64,000 bases of DNA from Methylovorus sp035565335 (GCA_035565335.1 DATMSO010000089.1:1-64000), one strand, 5' to 3'; counted from the first letter of the stretch, positions 41,485-51,461 are shown. Made by a program: numbers and translations. The notes: generated by a model not told the origin, from the letters alone.

Positions 41485-43578
41485 ATGTCTCCCACGCAAC
41501 TTTACCAACAAGCCAGCGGCGCCCATCGTGAAGGCCGCTTTCAACAGGCCGAACTTCTTTATCGCCAGCTGCTGCAAAGCTCGCCGCGCCATGCCGATGG
41601 CCTGCATATGCTGGGTATACTCTGTTATCAGACCGAACGCGCTGCCGAGGCTGCCGACCTCATCGGCCAAGCGATTGCGCTGCAACCGCGCAATGCCGAT
41701 ATGCTGATCAACCACGGCCTGACACTGCGCGCCGCCGGCAAACTCCACGAGGCGCTGAGCAGTTACGAACGGGCGATGCTGCTCACCCCAAAAGACCTGG
41801 TGCTGCAAAATAATCTGGGCAATCTTTATCAGGAGCTGGGACGTTTTGAACAGGCGGCTGCCTGTTATCGGCGCGTATTAAAGGTGCATCCGGCAGAAAC
41901 CGATGTGCGTGATGCCCTGGGGCATGCCCTGCTGGCCTGGGGCAATGCCTGCCAGGATGCCGGGCGCTATGCCGACGCCGAACGCTGCTATGAAGAGGCA
42001 TTGACGCTGGCGCCCAATGATGCAGCGCTGCATTTTAATCTGGGCAATGCCAGGCGCGAACTGGGCAAAACCGCGCAAGCCGCCGCCAGCTACCAGCGGG
42101 CCATTGCCCTGGCACCGGACGATGCCGATGCTCATAACAACCTGGGCAATGCGTTGCGCGAGCTGGGCAAACTGCCTGAGGCGATTGCCTGTTACCAGCG
42201 CGCCCTGACGCTAAAGCCTGATCTGCACCATGCGCGCGTTCACCTGATTCATCAGCAACAACACGCTGCCGATTGGCAAGGCCTGCAAGCGCAGATAGAC
42301 GAAGTGCGCAGCTGGCTGCATGAGGCCCCTGAGGCGCAAATTTCGCCATTTGCCTTTCTGGCCATGCCAGGTACCACAGCGGCCGAGCAACGTCAGTGCG
42401 CCGATCTCTGGCTGAAAAACCGCTATGCGGCCCTGGCACAGCAGGCGAATACGCTGGCATTCGAATATCCGTCTCATGACCGGCCTCAATTGCGCATCGG
42501 CTATTTGTCGGCCGACTTTCGCCGTCACCCGCTGGCAGCCTTGATCACCGAGCTCCTGGAGCTGCATGATCGCGAGCGTCTGGAAGTGTTTGCCTATTCT
42601 TATGGCGTGGATGACAACAGCCCCGAGCGGCTGCGCCTGCAACATGCGGTGGATCATTTTGTCGATATACGCGCGCTGTCGCTAGTTGAGGCAGCGCAAC
42701 GCATCCATGCCGATGGTATTGATATTCTGGTGGACCTCACCGGCTTTACCCAGAGCAGCCGCACCGGTATTGTCGCCCTGCGACCCGCACCCATCAGCAT
42801 CAACTGGCTGGGATTCCCCGGCACCATGGGCAGCCTGCAGGGCCAGCCGCTGTTTGACTATGTGCTGAGCGATGGCTACATCACGCCGTTGGCTAGTCAG
42901 CCGGACTACGCCGAGCGCCTGCTGTTGCTGCCCGGCAGTTACCAGCCCAATGACAGAAACCGGCCTATTGGCAAGACTCCGGCGCGCGTGGATTATGGTC
43001 TGCCGGATGAGGCGTTTGTGTATTGCTGCTTTAACCAGAGCTTCAAGATCACCCCCGACGTGTTTGCCTGCTGGATGCGCCTGTTGCAGCAGGTGCCCGA
43101 CAGCGTGCTCTGGCTGCTGGAAAGCAACACTACCGCCAGCGCCAATCTGCAGCAAGCTGCGAAGGCAGCCGGCATAGACCCGGCCCGCCTGGTGTTTGCG
43201 CCACGGGTAAGCATGGCCGATCATCTTGCCCGCCATGCGCTGGCAGATGTATTCCTGGATACCCAGCCCTACAACGCCCACACCACCGCTAGCGATGCGC
43301 TGTGGATGTGCCTGCCGGTGCTGACCTGCAGCGGCGAGACTTTTGCCTCTCGCGTGGCGGGCAGTCTTTTGCATGCCGTCAATCTGCCCGAGCTGATCGC
43401 AGCGGATATGGCGGCTTATGAAGCCATGGCGATCCGCCTGGCACGGGAGCCGGAGCTGCTGGAAAGCTTGCGGGAACGCTTGCAACAGTCATCGGCCGAC
43501 TTGCCGTTGTTTGATACCCGCCAATTCGCCCGCAAGCTGGAAGCGGCTTATCGGGATATCTGGCAGGCACGCGCTTAA
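41485..43578 (+). CDS. TPR protein with O-GlcNAc transferase-type (GT41) catalytic domain
   Basis: 697 residues. About seven TPR units fill residues 1-260 (YRQLLQSSPRHADGLHMLG, NLGNLYQELGRFEQAAACYRR, NLGNARRELGKTAQAAASYQR). The GT41/SPINDLY-like catalytic region covers about 330-690: LRIGYLSADFRRHPLA, DILVDLTGFTQSSRTGI, YCCFNQSFKITPDVF and DVFLDTQPYNAHTTASDALWM. Bacterial members glycosylate proteins such as flagellin or adhesins, but the acceptor here is unknown. It starts 9 nt after mnmC and is probably co-transcribed. Confidence 0.92.
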   Translation: MSPTQLYQQASGAHREGRFQQAELLYRQLLQSSPRHADGLHMLGILCYQTERAAEAADLIGQAIALQPRNADMLINHGLTLRAAGKLHEALSSYERAMLLTPKDLVLQNNLGNLYQELGRFEQAAACYRRVLKVHPAETDVRDALGHALLAWGNACQDAGRYADAERCYEEALTLAPNDAALHFNLGNARRELGKTAQAAASYQRAIALAPDDADAHNNLGNALRELGKLPEAIACYQRALTLKPDLHHARVHLIHQQQHAADWQGLQAQIDEVRSWLHEAPEAQISPFAFLAMPGTTAAEQRQCADLWLKNRYAALAQQANTLAFEYPSHDRPQLRIGYLSADFRRHPLAALITELLELHDRERLEVFAYSYGVDDNSPERLRLQHAVDHFVDIRALSLVEAAQRIHADGIDILVDLTGFTQSSRTGIVALRPAPISINWLGFPGTMGSLQGQPLFDYVLSDGYITPLASQPDYAERLLLLPGSYQPNDRNRPIGKTPARVDYGLPDEAFVYCCFNQSFKITPDVFACWMRLLQQVPDSVLWLLESNTTASANLQQAAKAAGIDPARLVFAPRVSMADHLARHALADVFLDTQPYNAHTTASDALWMCLPVLTCSGETFASRVAGSLLHAVNLPELIAADMAAYEAMAIRLAREPELLESLRERLQQSSADLPLFDTRQFARKLEAAYRDIWQARA

Positions 43579-43593
43579 GCGCAGCGCGGACAC

Positions 43594-43638
43594 AAAAAAG
43601 CCGGACGGACGCTTGATCGGCGCCCGCCCGGCTTTTTT
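43594..43638. terminator. bidirectional terminator
   Basis: AAAAAAGCCGG (43594-43604) with CCGGCTTTTTT (43628-43638), between the convergent GT41 and EAL-GGDEF genes. Confidence 0.9.
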
Positions 43639-43668
43639 CATGCCGTTGAACTGCTTACTGTTGAAACG

Positions 43669-46026
43669 CTAGGTGCTGCTCAGCATCGCCATGGCCGCGA
43701 TACTGATGTCGGCGACCAGTATGCCGGTCAGGCCGCCAGCGTCATCCAGCATGGGCAGTGATACCGTCAGGCAGAAATCCTCGGTCGCGGTCGACAGGTA
43801 GATACTGGAAATATACGGCTGCTTGTTCAGCAGTACGGCATTAGCATAGGCCTGCGGGCTTCTATCCACACCGGCGCCGCCCGCCTTGATCTTGCCGTAC
43901 ATATTGGGGTTGATCCAGTTGGGATAACGCTGCACGCCCTTTTCATCGAGCTCAAACACCACCTCAAAGAACGGATATTCAGAAAAGCAGCTATCCAGGC
44001 AATGCGCGTCTTCGCTGCGGTGCCAGGCCAGCAAGGAGCGCAAGGCTTCCAGCGCCCGGCCCTGCCAGTCCGAGTAGTCTTCGGTTTCCGGCAGAATAAG
44101 CTGTGGCGGTTCGTCTTCCACCACGATGATGCTGCCGATATTGGATTTGCCGATTTTCTTTAGCGTCGCGGCACGCTCGGCGGCGGCAACACTGTTGGAC
44201 AAACGCCCCTGCTTGCCATTGACCACGGCAATCGACACGCTGGCCACCGGGTGTTCCTTGCCATCTTCGGTGGTGAAGAAGCCGCGCTGCAGGTCGCTTT
44301 CGTCGTAAAGGTGTATCGCCAGCGTCTGGAAATGATGGATAACGGAAAGCAGCGTCTGTGGCAGGTCGGGATCGTAATGGTCCAGGATCAACACAAAGTC
44401 ATCGCCGCCAATATGGCCAACCAGCATGCCGACGCGGCCCTGGAATTCCTGGCGTACGATTTCGGAAAGCAGGCGGATCATGGCATCGCCACGAATGAAG
44501 CCATAACGGTCGTTGTAGGCCTTGAAATGGTCCAAGTCGATATACACCAGCTCGGTGGTCGGGTTGTTACGCAGGCTGATATCCAGGGACTGGCGCAAGG
44601 TAGGCCCAGTGGTGAGCTGGCTCAACGGGTGCAGGCTGCCAGTGCTGGTCTTGCGGCTGATCAGCTGCGACAGTATCTCCAGCGGCTGCAGGATGCCGAT
44701 ATAGGTGCCATCTTCATGCACCATGACCCAGGGTTCCACCTCGCCGCGCTCGAGATAGAGGCCGCGGGCCAGCATGCTGGTGGGCATGCGATTGGTGACC
44801 ATGCGTGGCAGCGGATCGCAGTAATTACTGAGCGCGAGATTGCGATAACTGAAGGCCTTGCCACGCTTCAGCAAGCCTATCGGGCGTTTGCCATCCAGCA
44901 CCACCGCCATCGCCGCATCGGGAAACTCCAGGAAGGTCTTGCGCGCCTGGTCGATGGGCGTGTTGACGTCCATGGTCATGCCGCGTGTGACAAACTCGGT
45001 GATGCGGAATTCATCCGGAATATGCGAACGATGGGACTCATCGCGCATGGGCAGGGAATTCACCGTGTTGACCGGTTTTTGCTGAGGTTTGGCAAAATAA
45101 TAGCCCTGGGCATAGGTAAGCCCCAGATCCTGGCAGTAGGTAATGTCTTCTACCCGCTCCAGGCCTTCTGCCACCACGGTGCAACCAAGACGCTGCGCCA
45201 TGGAAATAATTGCCTCCAGCAACACCGTGCGCACCCGGCTGCCCTGGGCCTCGTGCACAATGGCACGATCAATCTTGATGAAGTCTGCGCGCACCGCAGC
45301 CAGCGCGCGCAGACCATTGAAGCCGGAGCCCATGTCATCCAGCGCAATGCGCAGGCCGTGTGTGCGGATGATGTCGCAATACTTGGCCAGCAGCTCAGGC
45401 GACACGTCTTCGCTTTCCACAATCTCCACCACTACGTCGCGCTGTTCAATGCCATGACGCGCCAGCGTTTCCAGTAAAGGCGGCAGCCAGTCGTCGCGCA
45501 TAATGGTTTGCGGCAGGACATTGACGAATACGGGGATGCCTTTGGGGATGGCATTGGCTTTGCCCGCCAGTGCCAGACGCTGACAGACAATATCCAGCTC
45601 CATGGTACGGCGCACCTGCCTGGCAAGCTGGAAAGCCTCCTCGCCATTCAGTAGATGTCCGTCTGGATCACGCAGGCGGCACAGGGCCTCGTAACCAAAA
45701 ATCTTGCCGTTCTGGCTAAAGTCCACGATGGGCTGAAAGTGCATCTGCACATGCTGCTCCAGATCGCCCAGTAGCCAGGGGTAACGGCGGCGTGCATAAA
45801 AGGTGCGGAAAGGCATGATGTTGGCCAGCGCAGCTTCCAGGCTGGCGGCATTGTCGCCCTCGGCCAGATAAACCATCGCGTCATCCAGTGCTGCAGGCGG
45901 GTAATCCCGGGTGATGGTTTCCAGCTGTCCTAGCAGTTCTGCTTCGTCTGCACACTCGAAGGAGACAATGGCTTTGCCACCGGTGATATTCAGGGTTTGA
46001 TAATGTGTATTGAGATAAAGCTTCAT
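43669..46026 (-). CDS. cyclic-di-GMP protein with EAL-CBS-CBS-GGDEF-Cache-like order
   Basis: 785 residues from the ATG at 46026; an upstream frame reaching 46179 is unlikely. The EAL domain at about 90-320 keeps its catalytic set: EALCR 113-117, Asn169, Glu201, Asp230-Asp231, Lys251 and Glu287. It is followed by a CBS pair at about 345-460, and a GGDEF domain at about 480-640 with the active-site variant GGDDF (540-544). A C-terminal sensory Cache-like domain spans about 655-785. There are no membrane helices. It is most likely a phosphodiesterase with a regulatory or weakly active cyclase domain. It is divergent from pilU, hinting at a motility link. Confidence 0.88.
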   Translation of the reverse strand: MKLYLNTHYQTLNITGGKAIVSFECADEAELLGQLETITRDYPPAALDDAMVYLAEGDNAASLEAALANIMPFRTFYARRRYPWLLGDLEQHVQMHFQPIVDFSQNGKIFGYEALCRLRDPDGHLLNGEEAFQLARQVRRTMELDIVCQRLALAGKANAIPKGIPVFVNVLPQTIMRDDWLPPLLETLARHGIEQRDVVVEIVESEDVSPELLAKYCDIIRTHGLRIALDDMGSGFNGLRALAAVRADFIKIDRAIVHEAQGSRVRTVLLEAIISMAQRLGCTVVAEGLERVEDITYCQDLGLTYAQGYYFAKPQQKPVNTVNSLPMRDESHRSHIPDEFRITEFVTRGMTMDVNTPIDQARKTFLEFPDAAMAVVLDGKRPIGLLKRGKAFSYRNLALSNYCDPLPRMVTNRMPTSMLARGLYLERGEVEPWVMVHEDGTYIGILQPLEILSQLISRKTSTGSLHPLSQLTTGPTLRQSLDISLRNNPTTELVYIDLDHFKAYNDRYGFIRGDAMIRLLSEIVRQEFQGRVGMLVGHIGGDDFVLILDHYDPDLPQTLLSVIHHFQTLAIHLYDESDLQRGFFTTEDGKEHPVASVSIAVVNGKQGRLSNSVAAAERAATLKKIGKSNIGSIIVVEDEPPQLILPETEDYSDWQGRALEALRSLLAWHRSEDAHCLDSCFSEYPFFEVVFELDEKGVQRYPNWINPNMYGKIKAGGAGVDRSPQAYANAVLLNKQPYISSIYLSTATEDFCLTVSLPMLDDAGGLTGILVADISIAAMAMLSST

Positions 46027-46249
46027 AGGTGAGGTCGTTATTAATTCCCGGTAGGTTAATGCAAGCCTTGTGCCATCCCCGGTGTGTGCTGAACACCCGT
46101 TTAGAGCCCCCGGCAATCGCTGTTCTGCCAGCATCGCGTGCATGCCGCAGTATAGCGCACCATTATCGCGCAACCGCATTTTGGCATCTGGAATTTCGCC
46201 GAGGTCGCCTTATGGTAAAGTAGGCCGATTACACGCACAGGGGAGGATT

Positions 46250-47338
46250 ATGGCAGCCATTGATATCACGCCGGTATTGCGTTTCATGGTCGATAAAAAC
46301 GGATCGGACCTGTTCTTCAGTACAGGCACCCCCATCCATATCGAGATTGAGGGCAAAACCCTGCCAGTGAATACCCAGGTGATGGCGCCTGGCATGGTGA
46401 AGGAAGTGGCCTATGCCCTGATGTCACCCGAGCAGATCCGGGAGTTTGAAACCACGCTGGAAATGAATTTCGCCTATAGCGTGGACGAAATCGAGGATGC
46501 CCGTTTCCGCGTCAATATCTTTCGTCAGCGTGGCGATGTTGCCATTGTCATTCGCTGTATCAAGGCACTGATTCCCACCTTTGAAGCGCTTGGGCTACCG
46601 CCTATTCTCAAAGAGCTGATCATGAAGCCGCGTGGCTTGGTGCTGGTGGTCGGTTCCACCGGCTCAGGCAAATCCACCACCCTGGCATCGATGATTGATT
46701 ACCGCAATGAGAATACCACCGGCCATATCCTGACGCTGGAAGACCCCATTGAATTCATACACAAACACAAAAAATCTATCGTAGACCAGCGTGAAATCGG
46801 CATTGATACCCTGTCGTTTGATAATGGCCTGAAAAACGCCATGCGCCAGGCGCCGGATGTGATCCTGATCGGCGAAATCCGCGACATGGAAACCATGAAG
46901 CATGCCATGGCCTACTCCGAAACCGGCCACCTTTGCCTGGCGACCCTGCACGCCAACAATGCCAACCAGGCCATCGAGCGCATCATCTCGTTCTTCCCGC
47001 CCGAGGGCAAAGCCGGTCTGCTGCTGGGGCTTTCCATGAATCTGGTGGCCATCGTGTCCCAGCGGCTTATCCCAGGCAAGCTCACCAAACGTGCCGCCGC
47101 GATCGAGGTGCTGATCAACACCCCGTATATTTCCGAGCTGATCCAGAAATCCAAACTGGAAGAAATCAAGGATGTCATGGCCGACAACAACGATATCGGC
47201 ATGTGCACCTTCGATCAGTCGCTGTTCCGCCTGTACAGCAACGACAGGATCACCGAGGAAAATGCCTTGGCCAATGCCGATTCGCGCAATGACTTGTCAC
47301 TGCGCATCCGGTTTGCGGACGAAGGCGACCAGCCCTGA
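46250..47338 (+). CDS. pilU: PilU-type twitching motility ATPase
   Basis: 362 residues from the ATG at 46250 (GGGAGGA upstream). PilT/PilU family: GSDLFFSTGTPIHIEIEGK, Walker A GSTGSGKSTTLASMIDYRN, Asp box TGHILTLEDPIEFIHKHKKSIVDQREIG, and Walker B PDVILIGEIRDMETM. It resembles PilU rather than PilT: no AIRNLIRE-type C-terminus, but the acidic CTFDQSLFRLYSNDRIT tail of PilU. It assists PilT in retracting type IV pili. pilT is not adjacent, whereas in many genomes pilT and pilU are paired. Confidence 0.93.
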   Translation: MAAIDITPVLRFMVDKNGSDLFFSTGTPIHIEIEGKTLPVNTQVMAPGMVKEVAYALMSPEQIREFETTLEMNFAYSVDEIEDARFRVNIFRQRGDVAIVIRCIKALIPTFEALGLPPILKELIMKPRGLVLVVGSTGSGKSTTLASMIDYRNENTTGHILTLEDPIEFIHKHKKSIVDQREIGIDTLSFDNGLKNAMRQAPDVILIGEIRDMETMKHAMAYSETGHLCLATLHANNANQAIERIISFFPPEGKAGLLLGLSMNLVAIVSQRLIPGKLTKRAAAIEVLINTPYISELIQKSKLEEIKDVMADNNDIGMCTFDQSLFRLYSNDRITEENALANADSRNDLSLRIRFADEGDQP

Positions 47339-47389
47339 GTTCGGCGCCGGATTTTCCGGCGTCTCCCTTGCATCCAGCTTATATCGGCC

Positions 47390-48283
47390 CTATGCCGCCT
47401 CCGCCCGGGCTGCGGCCACGGCGGCCAGAATAATCAGTCCGCCACCCAGCCACTCATTCCATTGCATGGTTTCGCCAGCCCAGTAATACGAGGCTACGGC
47501 TGCCACCACCAGTTCAAACAGAAAAAGAACGGAAGCGCGGGTAACCGGAATATGCGTAATGCCGTATTGCACAAACAGGGTGGCCGCCATCAGCAGCAGT
47601 GAAATCACGCCCATGATCAGCCAGCTGGTCATGCTGAAGGTATCAGGAGTGGGAAACGCCAGCGTTTGAAACGGCAAAAACACCAGGCACATGCCAATCA
47701 CGCCCACCCACACCGCCATCGATTTCGAGATGATGCTCAGATGCGCAGATTTTCGCGTAATGACATTGGTCAGTGCAAAGCCGATACCGGAAGACAAACC
47801 CAGCCAGTCGGCGCGGCTGCTGGGTAACGGCCACTGACCGGGCTGCCACAACATGATGAAAGCGCCGGTGAGTGATACCGCAATGACGGCCAGCCGCTTC
47901 CGATCTACGCGCTCCTTGAGCCAGAAATGTGCCAGGATCAAGGTCCACAGCGGCGAGAGATAAAACAGCAGCATGACGCGCATCACCTCGCCATCAATCA
48001 CCGCCAGCACATAGCTGAGATTGGTCCAGCCTGCCACCAGGCATAACCAGAATATGCTGGCGGGCTGCCGGAAAAGCCCGCGCCAGTGGCGCCCAAACAG
48101 CAAGGCTGCCAGCATGACCGTCAGGCTGTAGGTGTAAAAACTGGAGGCGACGCCGGAAACGCCTGCTTCCTGCATCAGCCGGTAGGGGTACCAGACCACA
48201 CCCCAGCAGAGGGCGCCAAACAGCAAGCCGGAGCTGGCGATGGTTTGTGTTGTTTTTTGCGATGCCACAGAACGTCTTTTCAT
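47390..48283 (-). CDS. DMT/EamA-family transporter
   Basis: 297 residues from the ATG at 48283, since the longer frame overlaps the divergent dapC. Ten hydrophobic helices arranged as two EamA repeats (GLLFGALCWGVVWYPYRLM at the start of the first, GLSSGIGFALTNVITRK at the start of the second). A metabolite exporter of unknown substrate. It is back to back with dapC, with a 59-bp shared promoter region. An amino-acid-related solute is a guess only. Confidence 0.88.
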   Translation of the reverse strand: MKRRSVASQKTTQTIASSGLLFGALCWGVVWYPYRLMQEAGVSGVASSFYTYSLTVMLAALLFGRHWRGLFRQPASIFWLCLVAGWTNLSYVLAVIDGEVMRVMLLFYLSPLWTLILAHFWLKERVDRKRLAVIAVSLTGAFIMLWQPGQWPLPSSRADWLGLSSGIGFALTNVITRKSAHLSIISKSMAVWVGVIGMCLVFLPFQTLAFPTPDTFSMTSWLIMGVISLLLMAATLFVQYGITHIPVTRASVLFLFELVVAAVASYYWAGETMQWNEWLGGGLIILAAVAAARAEAA

Positions 48284-48342
48284 GAGTGACCCGCCATTTG
48301 GCCTGCGGCCAAAGCCCAAGCCAGGCGGACTTGCGTTAAAAT

Positions 48343-49530
48343 ATGCGGATGAATCCAAACCTGAATAAATTACAGCCCTACCCTTTTCAGCGACTGCGCG
48401 ACCTGTTCGCTGGCATCAAGCCCAATCCGGAGTTTAGCCCGGTCAATCTGTCGATCGGCGAACCCAAACACGCGACGCCAGCGCTGATTCAGCAAGCCCT
48501 GGTGGATAACCTTGCAGGACTGGCCAATTATCCCACAACTCTGGGCGTCCCCGCCCTGCGCGAAGCCATTGCAGCGTGGTTGAGCCGTCGCTATGGCATT
48601 CCGCTGATGAATCCTGAGACGGAAATTGTGCCGGTCAACGGTAGCCGCGAGGCCCTGTTTGCCTTTGCTCAGGCGGTGATAGATAACAGCCGCCCGGCGC
48701 CTGTGGTGGTCTGCCCCAATCCGTTTTACCAGATTTATGAAGGTGCGGCATTTCTGGCCGGCGCCGAGCCTTACTTCCTGAATACCCTGCCCGACAACGA
48801 CTTTGCCATGGACCTGGAAAGCGTGCCGGAAAGCGTCTGGCTGCGTACCCAGCTCTTGTATCTGTGCTCGCCGGGCAATCCCACTGGCAAGGTCATGTCG
48901 CTGGAACAATGGAAGACCGCTTTCATGCTGTCGGACCGGTATGGCTTCACCATTGCCGCCGATGAGTGTTATTCGGAAATCTACTTCACCGAGGGCGAAG
49001 CTCCGCTGGGCGCCTTGCAGGCCGCGCATCTGCTGGGACGCGACTTCAGCCGCCTGGTCATCTTCAGCTCCTTGTCCAAGCGCTCCAATGTGCCCGGCAT
49101 GCGCTCGGGCTTTGTCGCGGGCGATGCCACTATCCTGGAGAAATTCCTGCTGTATCGTACATATCACGGCTGCGCCATGAGCCCTGCGGTGCAGGCGGCC
49201 AGCATTGCGGCGTGGAATGATGAAACCCATGTCCAGGAAAACCGCCGCCTGTATGCGGAAAAATTCGACCAGGTGACGCCTATGCTGCAAAGCAGCATGG
49301 AAACGTCCCGGCCGGATGCGGCGTTTTACCTCTGGGCCAAAACCGATGGCAGTGATACCGATCTGGCGATACGCCTGTATCGCGACCTCAACATCACCGT
49401 ACTGCCTGGTAGTTTCCTGGCGCGTGAAGCCCATGGCATCAATCCTGGCAAGGGCTTTATTCGCATGGCGCTGGTCGCTTCCCTGCAAGAATGCCTGGAC
49501 GCGGCCCGGCGTATTCAATCCCTGGGTTAA
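48343..49530 (+). CDS. dapC: succinyldiaminopimelate transaminase
   Basis: 395 residues (a second ATG two codons on is equally possible). Class I/II PLP aminotransferase: NLSIGEPKHATP, YPTTLGVPALREAIAAWL, CPNPFYQIYEGAA, SPGNPTGKVM, ADECYSEIYF, and the PLP lysine in SSLSKRSNVPGMRSGF. The N-terminus and full pattern match the proteobacterial DapC type, which makes N-succinyl-LL-2,6-diaminopimelate in the lysine/peptidoglycan pathway. No other dap gene is nearby. Confidence 0.9.
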   Translation: MRMNPNLNKLQPYPFQRLRDLFAGIKPNPEFSPVNLSIGEPKHATPALIQQALVDNLAGLANYPTTLGVPALREAIAAWLSRRYGIPLMNPETEIVPVNGSREALFAFAQAVIDNSRPAPVVVCPNPFYQIYEGAAFLAGAEPYFLNTLPDNDFAMDLESVPESVWLRTQLLYLCSPGNPTGKVMSLEQWKTAFMLSDRYGFTIAADECYSEIYFTEGEAPLGALQAAHLLGRDFSRLVIFSSLSKRSNVPGMRSGFVAGDATILEKFLLYRTYHGCAMSPAVQAASIAAWNDETHVQENRRLYAEKFDQVTPMLQSSMETSRPDAAFYLWAKTDGSDTDLAIRLYRDLNITVLPGSFLAREAHGINPGKGFIRMALVASLQECLDAARRIQSLG

Positions 49531-49571
49531 TCCCTATATTCCCGCCTGGTCCTGAACACTCAGGATCAGGG

Positions 49572-50528
49572 TCAGGTTTCTTCCGCAAGAAACTGATTTA
49601 TTGAAGAAAATACTTGTTGCTGCAGGTCGGATGCCAGGCAGTCCAGCTCAAGCGTATCCTGCATGCCACGCAACCAGGTGAGCTGACGTTTGGCCAGCTG
49701 GCGCGTCGCCACGATGCCTTTTTCGCGCATGGTGGCATGGTCAATCTGGTGATCCAGATACTCCCACACCTGCCGATAGCCCACACAGCGCATGGATGGC
49801 AGGCCCAGATGCAATTCCGGGTATTTCTGCCGCAGGTGCTGCACCTCTGCAATCAGGCCCTGTTCCAGCATCAGATCAAAGCGTTCGGCAATGCGTGCAT
49901 GCAGCACTGCGCGGTCGGATGGCACCAGTGCCAGTTTGAGCAGGCGGTATGGAAACGACGTGCCGTTATCTTCCACAAATAGCGCAGACATCGGCCCGCC
50001 ACTCAGCTCACAGACTTCCAGCGCCCGTTGTATGCGCTGGGAGTCGGTGGGTTTCAACCTGGCTGCGGTTTCGGGGTCCAGCGTCGCCAGACGGGCATGC
50101 ATCGCCGGCCATCCCAGCGTGGCAGCCTCCTCATCCAGGCGCTCCCGCAAAGCTGCATCTGCCTGCGGCAAATTATTAAGCCCTTCCTGCAAGGCCTTGA
50201 AATACAACATGGTGCCGCCCACCAGTAGCGGGATGCGGCCACGAGCGGTGATGTCGGCCATAAGCTGCAAGGCATCCTGGCGAAAATGCGCCGCCGAATA
50301 CGATTGCAGCGGCGAAATGACATCAATCAGATGGTGAGGCGCCTGCTCTAGCGTGGCAGCATCCGGCTTGGCGCTGCCGATGTCCATGTCCTGATACACC
50401 AGCGCCGAATCCACACTGATCAACTCGACGGGCAGGGTTTGCGCCAACGTCACCGCCAGTCCGGTTTTGCCGCTGGCGGTGGGGCCCATCAAAAAGATGG
50501 CGGGCGGTAATGTCGATTGCCGGCTCAT
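49572..50528 (-). CDS. miaA: tRNA dimethylallyltransferase
   Basis: 318 residues. P-loop GPTASGKT at 15-22, SVDSALVYQDMDIGSAKPD, HHLIDVISPLQSYSAAHF, LLVGGTMLYFKALQEGL, TDSQRIQRALEVCELSG and the C-terminal RQLAKRQLTWLRG. It adds the isopentenyl group to A37 of tRNAs reading UNN codons. It normally sits beside mutL in proteobacteria; here thiD and a DUF817 gene lie between them on the same strand. Confidence 0.96.
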   Translation of the reverse strand: MSRQSTLPPAIFLMGPTASGKTGLAVTLAQTLPVELISVDSALVYQDMDIGSAKPDAATLEQAPHHLIDVISPLQSYSAAHFRQDALQLMADITARGRIPLLVGGTMLYFKALQEGLNNLPQADAALRERLDEEAATLGWPAMHARLATLDPETAARLKPTDSQRIQRALEVCELSGGPMSALFVEDNGTSFPYRLLKLALVPSDRAVLHARIAERFDLMLEQGLIAEVQHLRQKYPELHLGLPSMRCVGYRQVWEYLDHQIDHATMREKGIVATRQLAKRQLTWLRGMQDTLELDCLASDLQQQVFSSINQFLAEET

Positions 50529-50627
50529 GCAGCAGGCTCACCTGACGATACCAAGACCGGCAGTAGCAAGATATGGCCCGCAAAAAGATCAATAATTAAC
50601 ATTAATAATGATTTGCAAAATATTGTT

Positions 50628-51461
50628 TTAATTTAACTTTACCTTCATCTGCACCGGCGCATATCCGTGATTCATGGGACCTGTGCCCTGACCAAGCTGT
50701 ACTGCCGCTCCAGCCGCAATTGCCTGCATGACGTATTCACGCGCGGCTATCACCGCCTGAGGCAAGCTCTCTCCCAAGCCAAGATAAGCGGCAATCGCCG
50801 AAGAAAGCGTGCAGCCAGCGCCATGAAGATTCTGCGTGACGATGCGCGGCGAGCGCATGACCAGCGGCTCCCCGCCGATTTCCTGAAAAATATCCACGAC
50901 ATCATGCCCGGGCATGTGGCCGCCTTTTACCAGCACGGCGCGCGCCCCCAGACTCAGCAGATCGCTGGCGGCTTGCAGCATGTCATCATGCGTCAACAAA
51001 GGCCGCCCCAGCAGCATGGCCGCCTCATCGAGATTGGGCGTTACCAGCATTGCCCGCGGGAATAATTCTCGCACCAGGCTTTGCACTGCATCATCGGTGA
51101 TCAGCCTGGCACCATTAGCCGCCGCCATGACCGGGTCCAGCACCACTTGCTGCAGATGATGATGATCCAGCGCCTGCGCCACCGTCATGACAACCTCTGG
51201 CGCGTGCAGCATGCCGATCTTGACGGCATCCACACCGATATCCTCTACCACCGCATCTATCTGCGCCCGCAGGATATCGAGTGGCACCGCGTGAATCGCG
51301 CGTACGCCACAGGTATTCTGCGCGGTCAGAGCGGTAATGGCGGTCATGCCATAGCAACCCAGCGCGGAAAAAGTCTTGAGATCCGCCTGTATGCCCGCCC
51401 CGCCGCCACTATCGGAGCCTGCGATGGAAAGAAGTCGGGGATAGGTGTAATGCGTTTTCAC
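50628..51461 (-). CDS. thiD: hydroxymethylpyrimidine/phosphomethylpyrimidine kinase
   Basis: 277 residues from a GTG at 51461 that overlaps the stop of the DUF817 gene (GTGA), which decides the start; a longer frame runs back into that gene and is rejected. Ribokinase-like fold: LLSIAGSDSGGGAGIQADLKTFSALG at the N-terminus, KIGML, VLDPVMAAANGARL, VTPNLDEAAMLLG, and the anion hole NLHGAGCTLSSAIAA. It phosphorylates HMP and HMP-P in thiamine biosynthesis. I looked for a TPP riboswitch upstream and saw none. Confidence 0.95.
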   Translation of the reverse strand: MKTHYTYPRLLSIAGSDSGGGAGIQADLKTFSALGCYGMTAITALTAQNTCGVRAIHAVPLDILRAQIDAVVEDIGVDAVKIGMLHAPEVVMTVAQALDHHHLQQVVLDPVMAAANGARLITDDAVQSLVRELFPRAMLVTPNLDEAAMLLGRPLLTHDDMLQAASDLLSLGARAVLVKGGHMPGHDVVDIFQEIGGEPLVMRSPRIVTQNLHGAGCTLSSAIAAYLGLGESLPQAVIAAREYVMQAIAAGAAVQLGQGTGPMNHGYAPVQMKVKLN

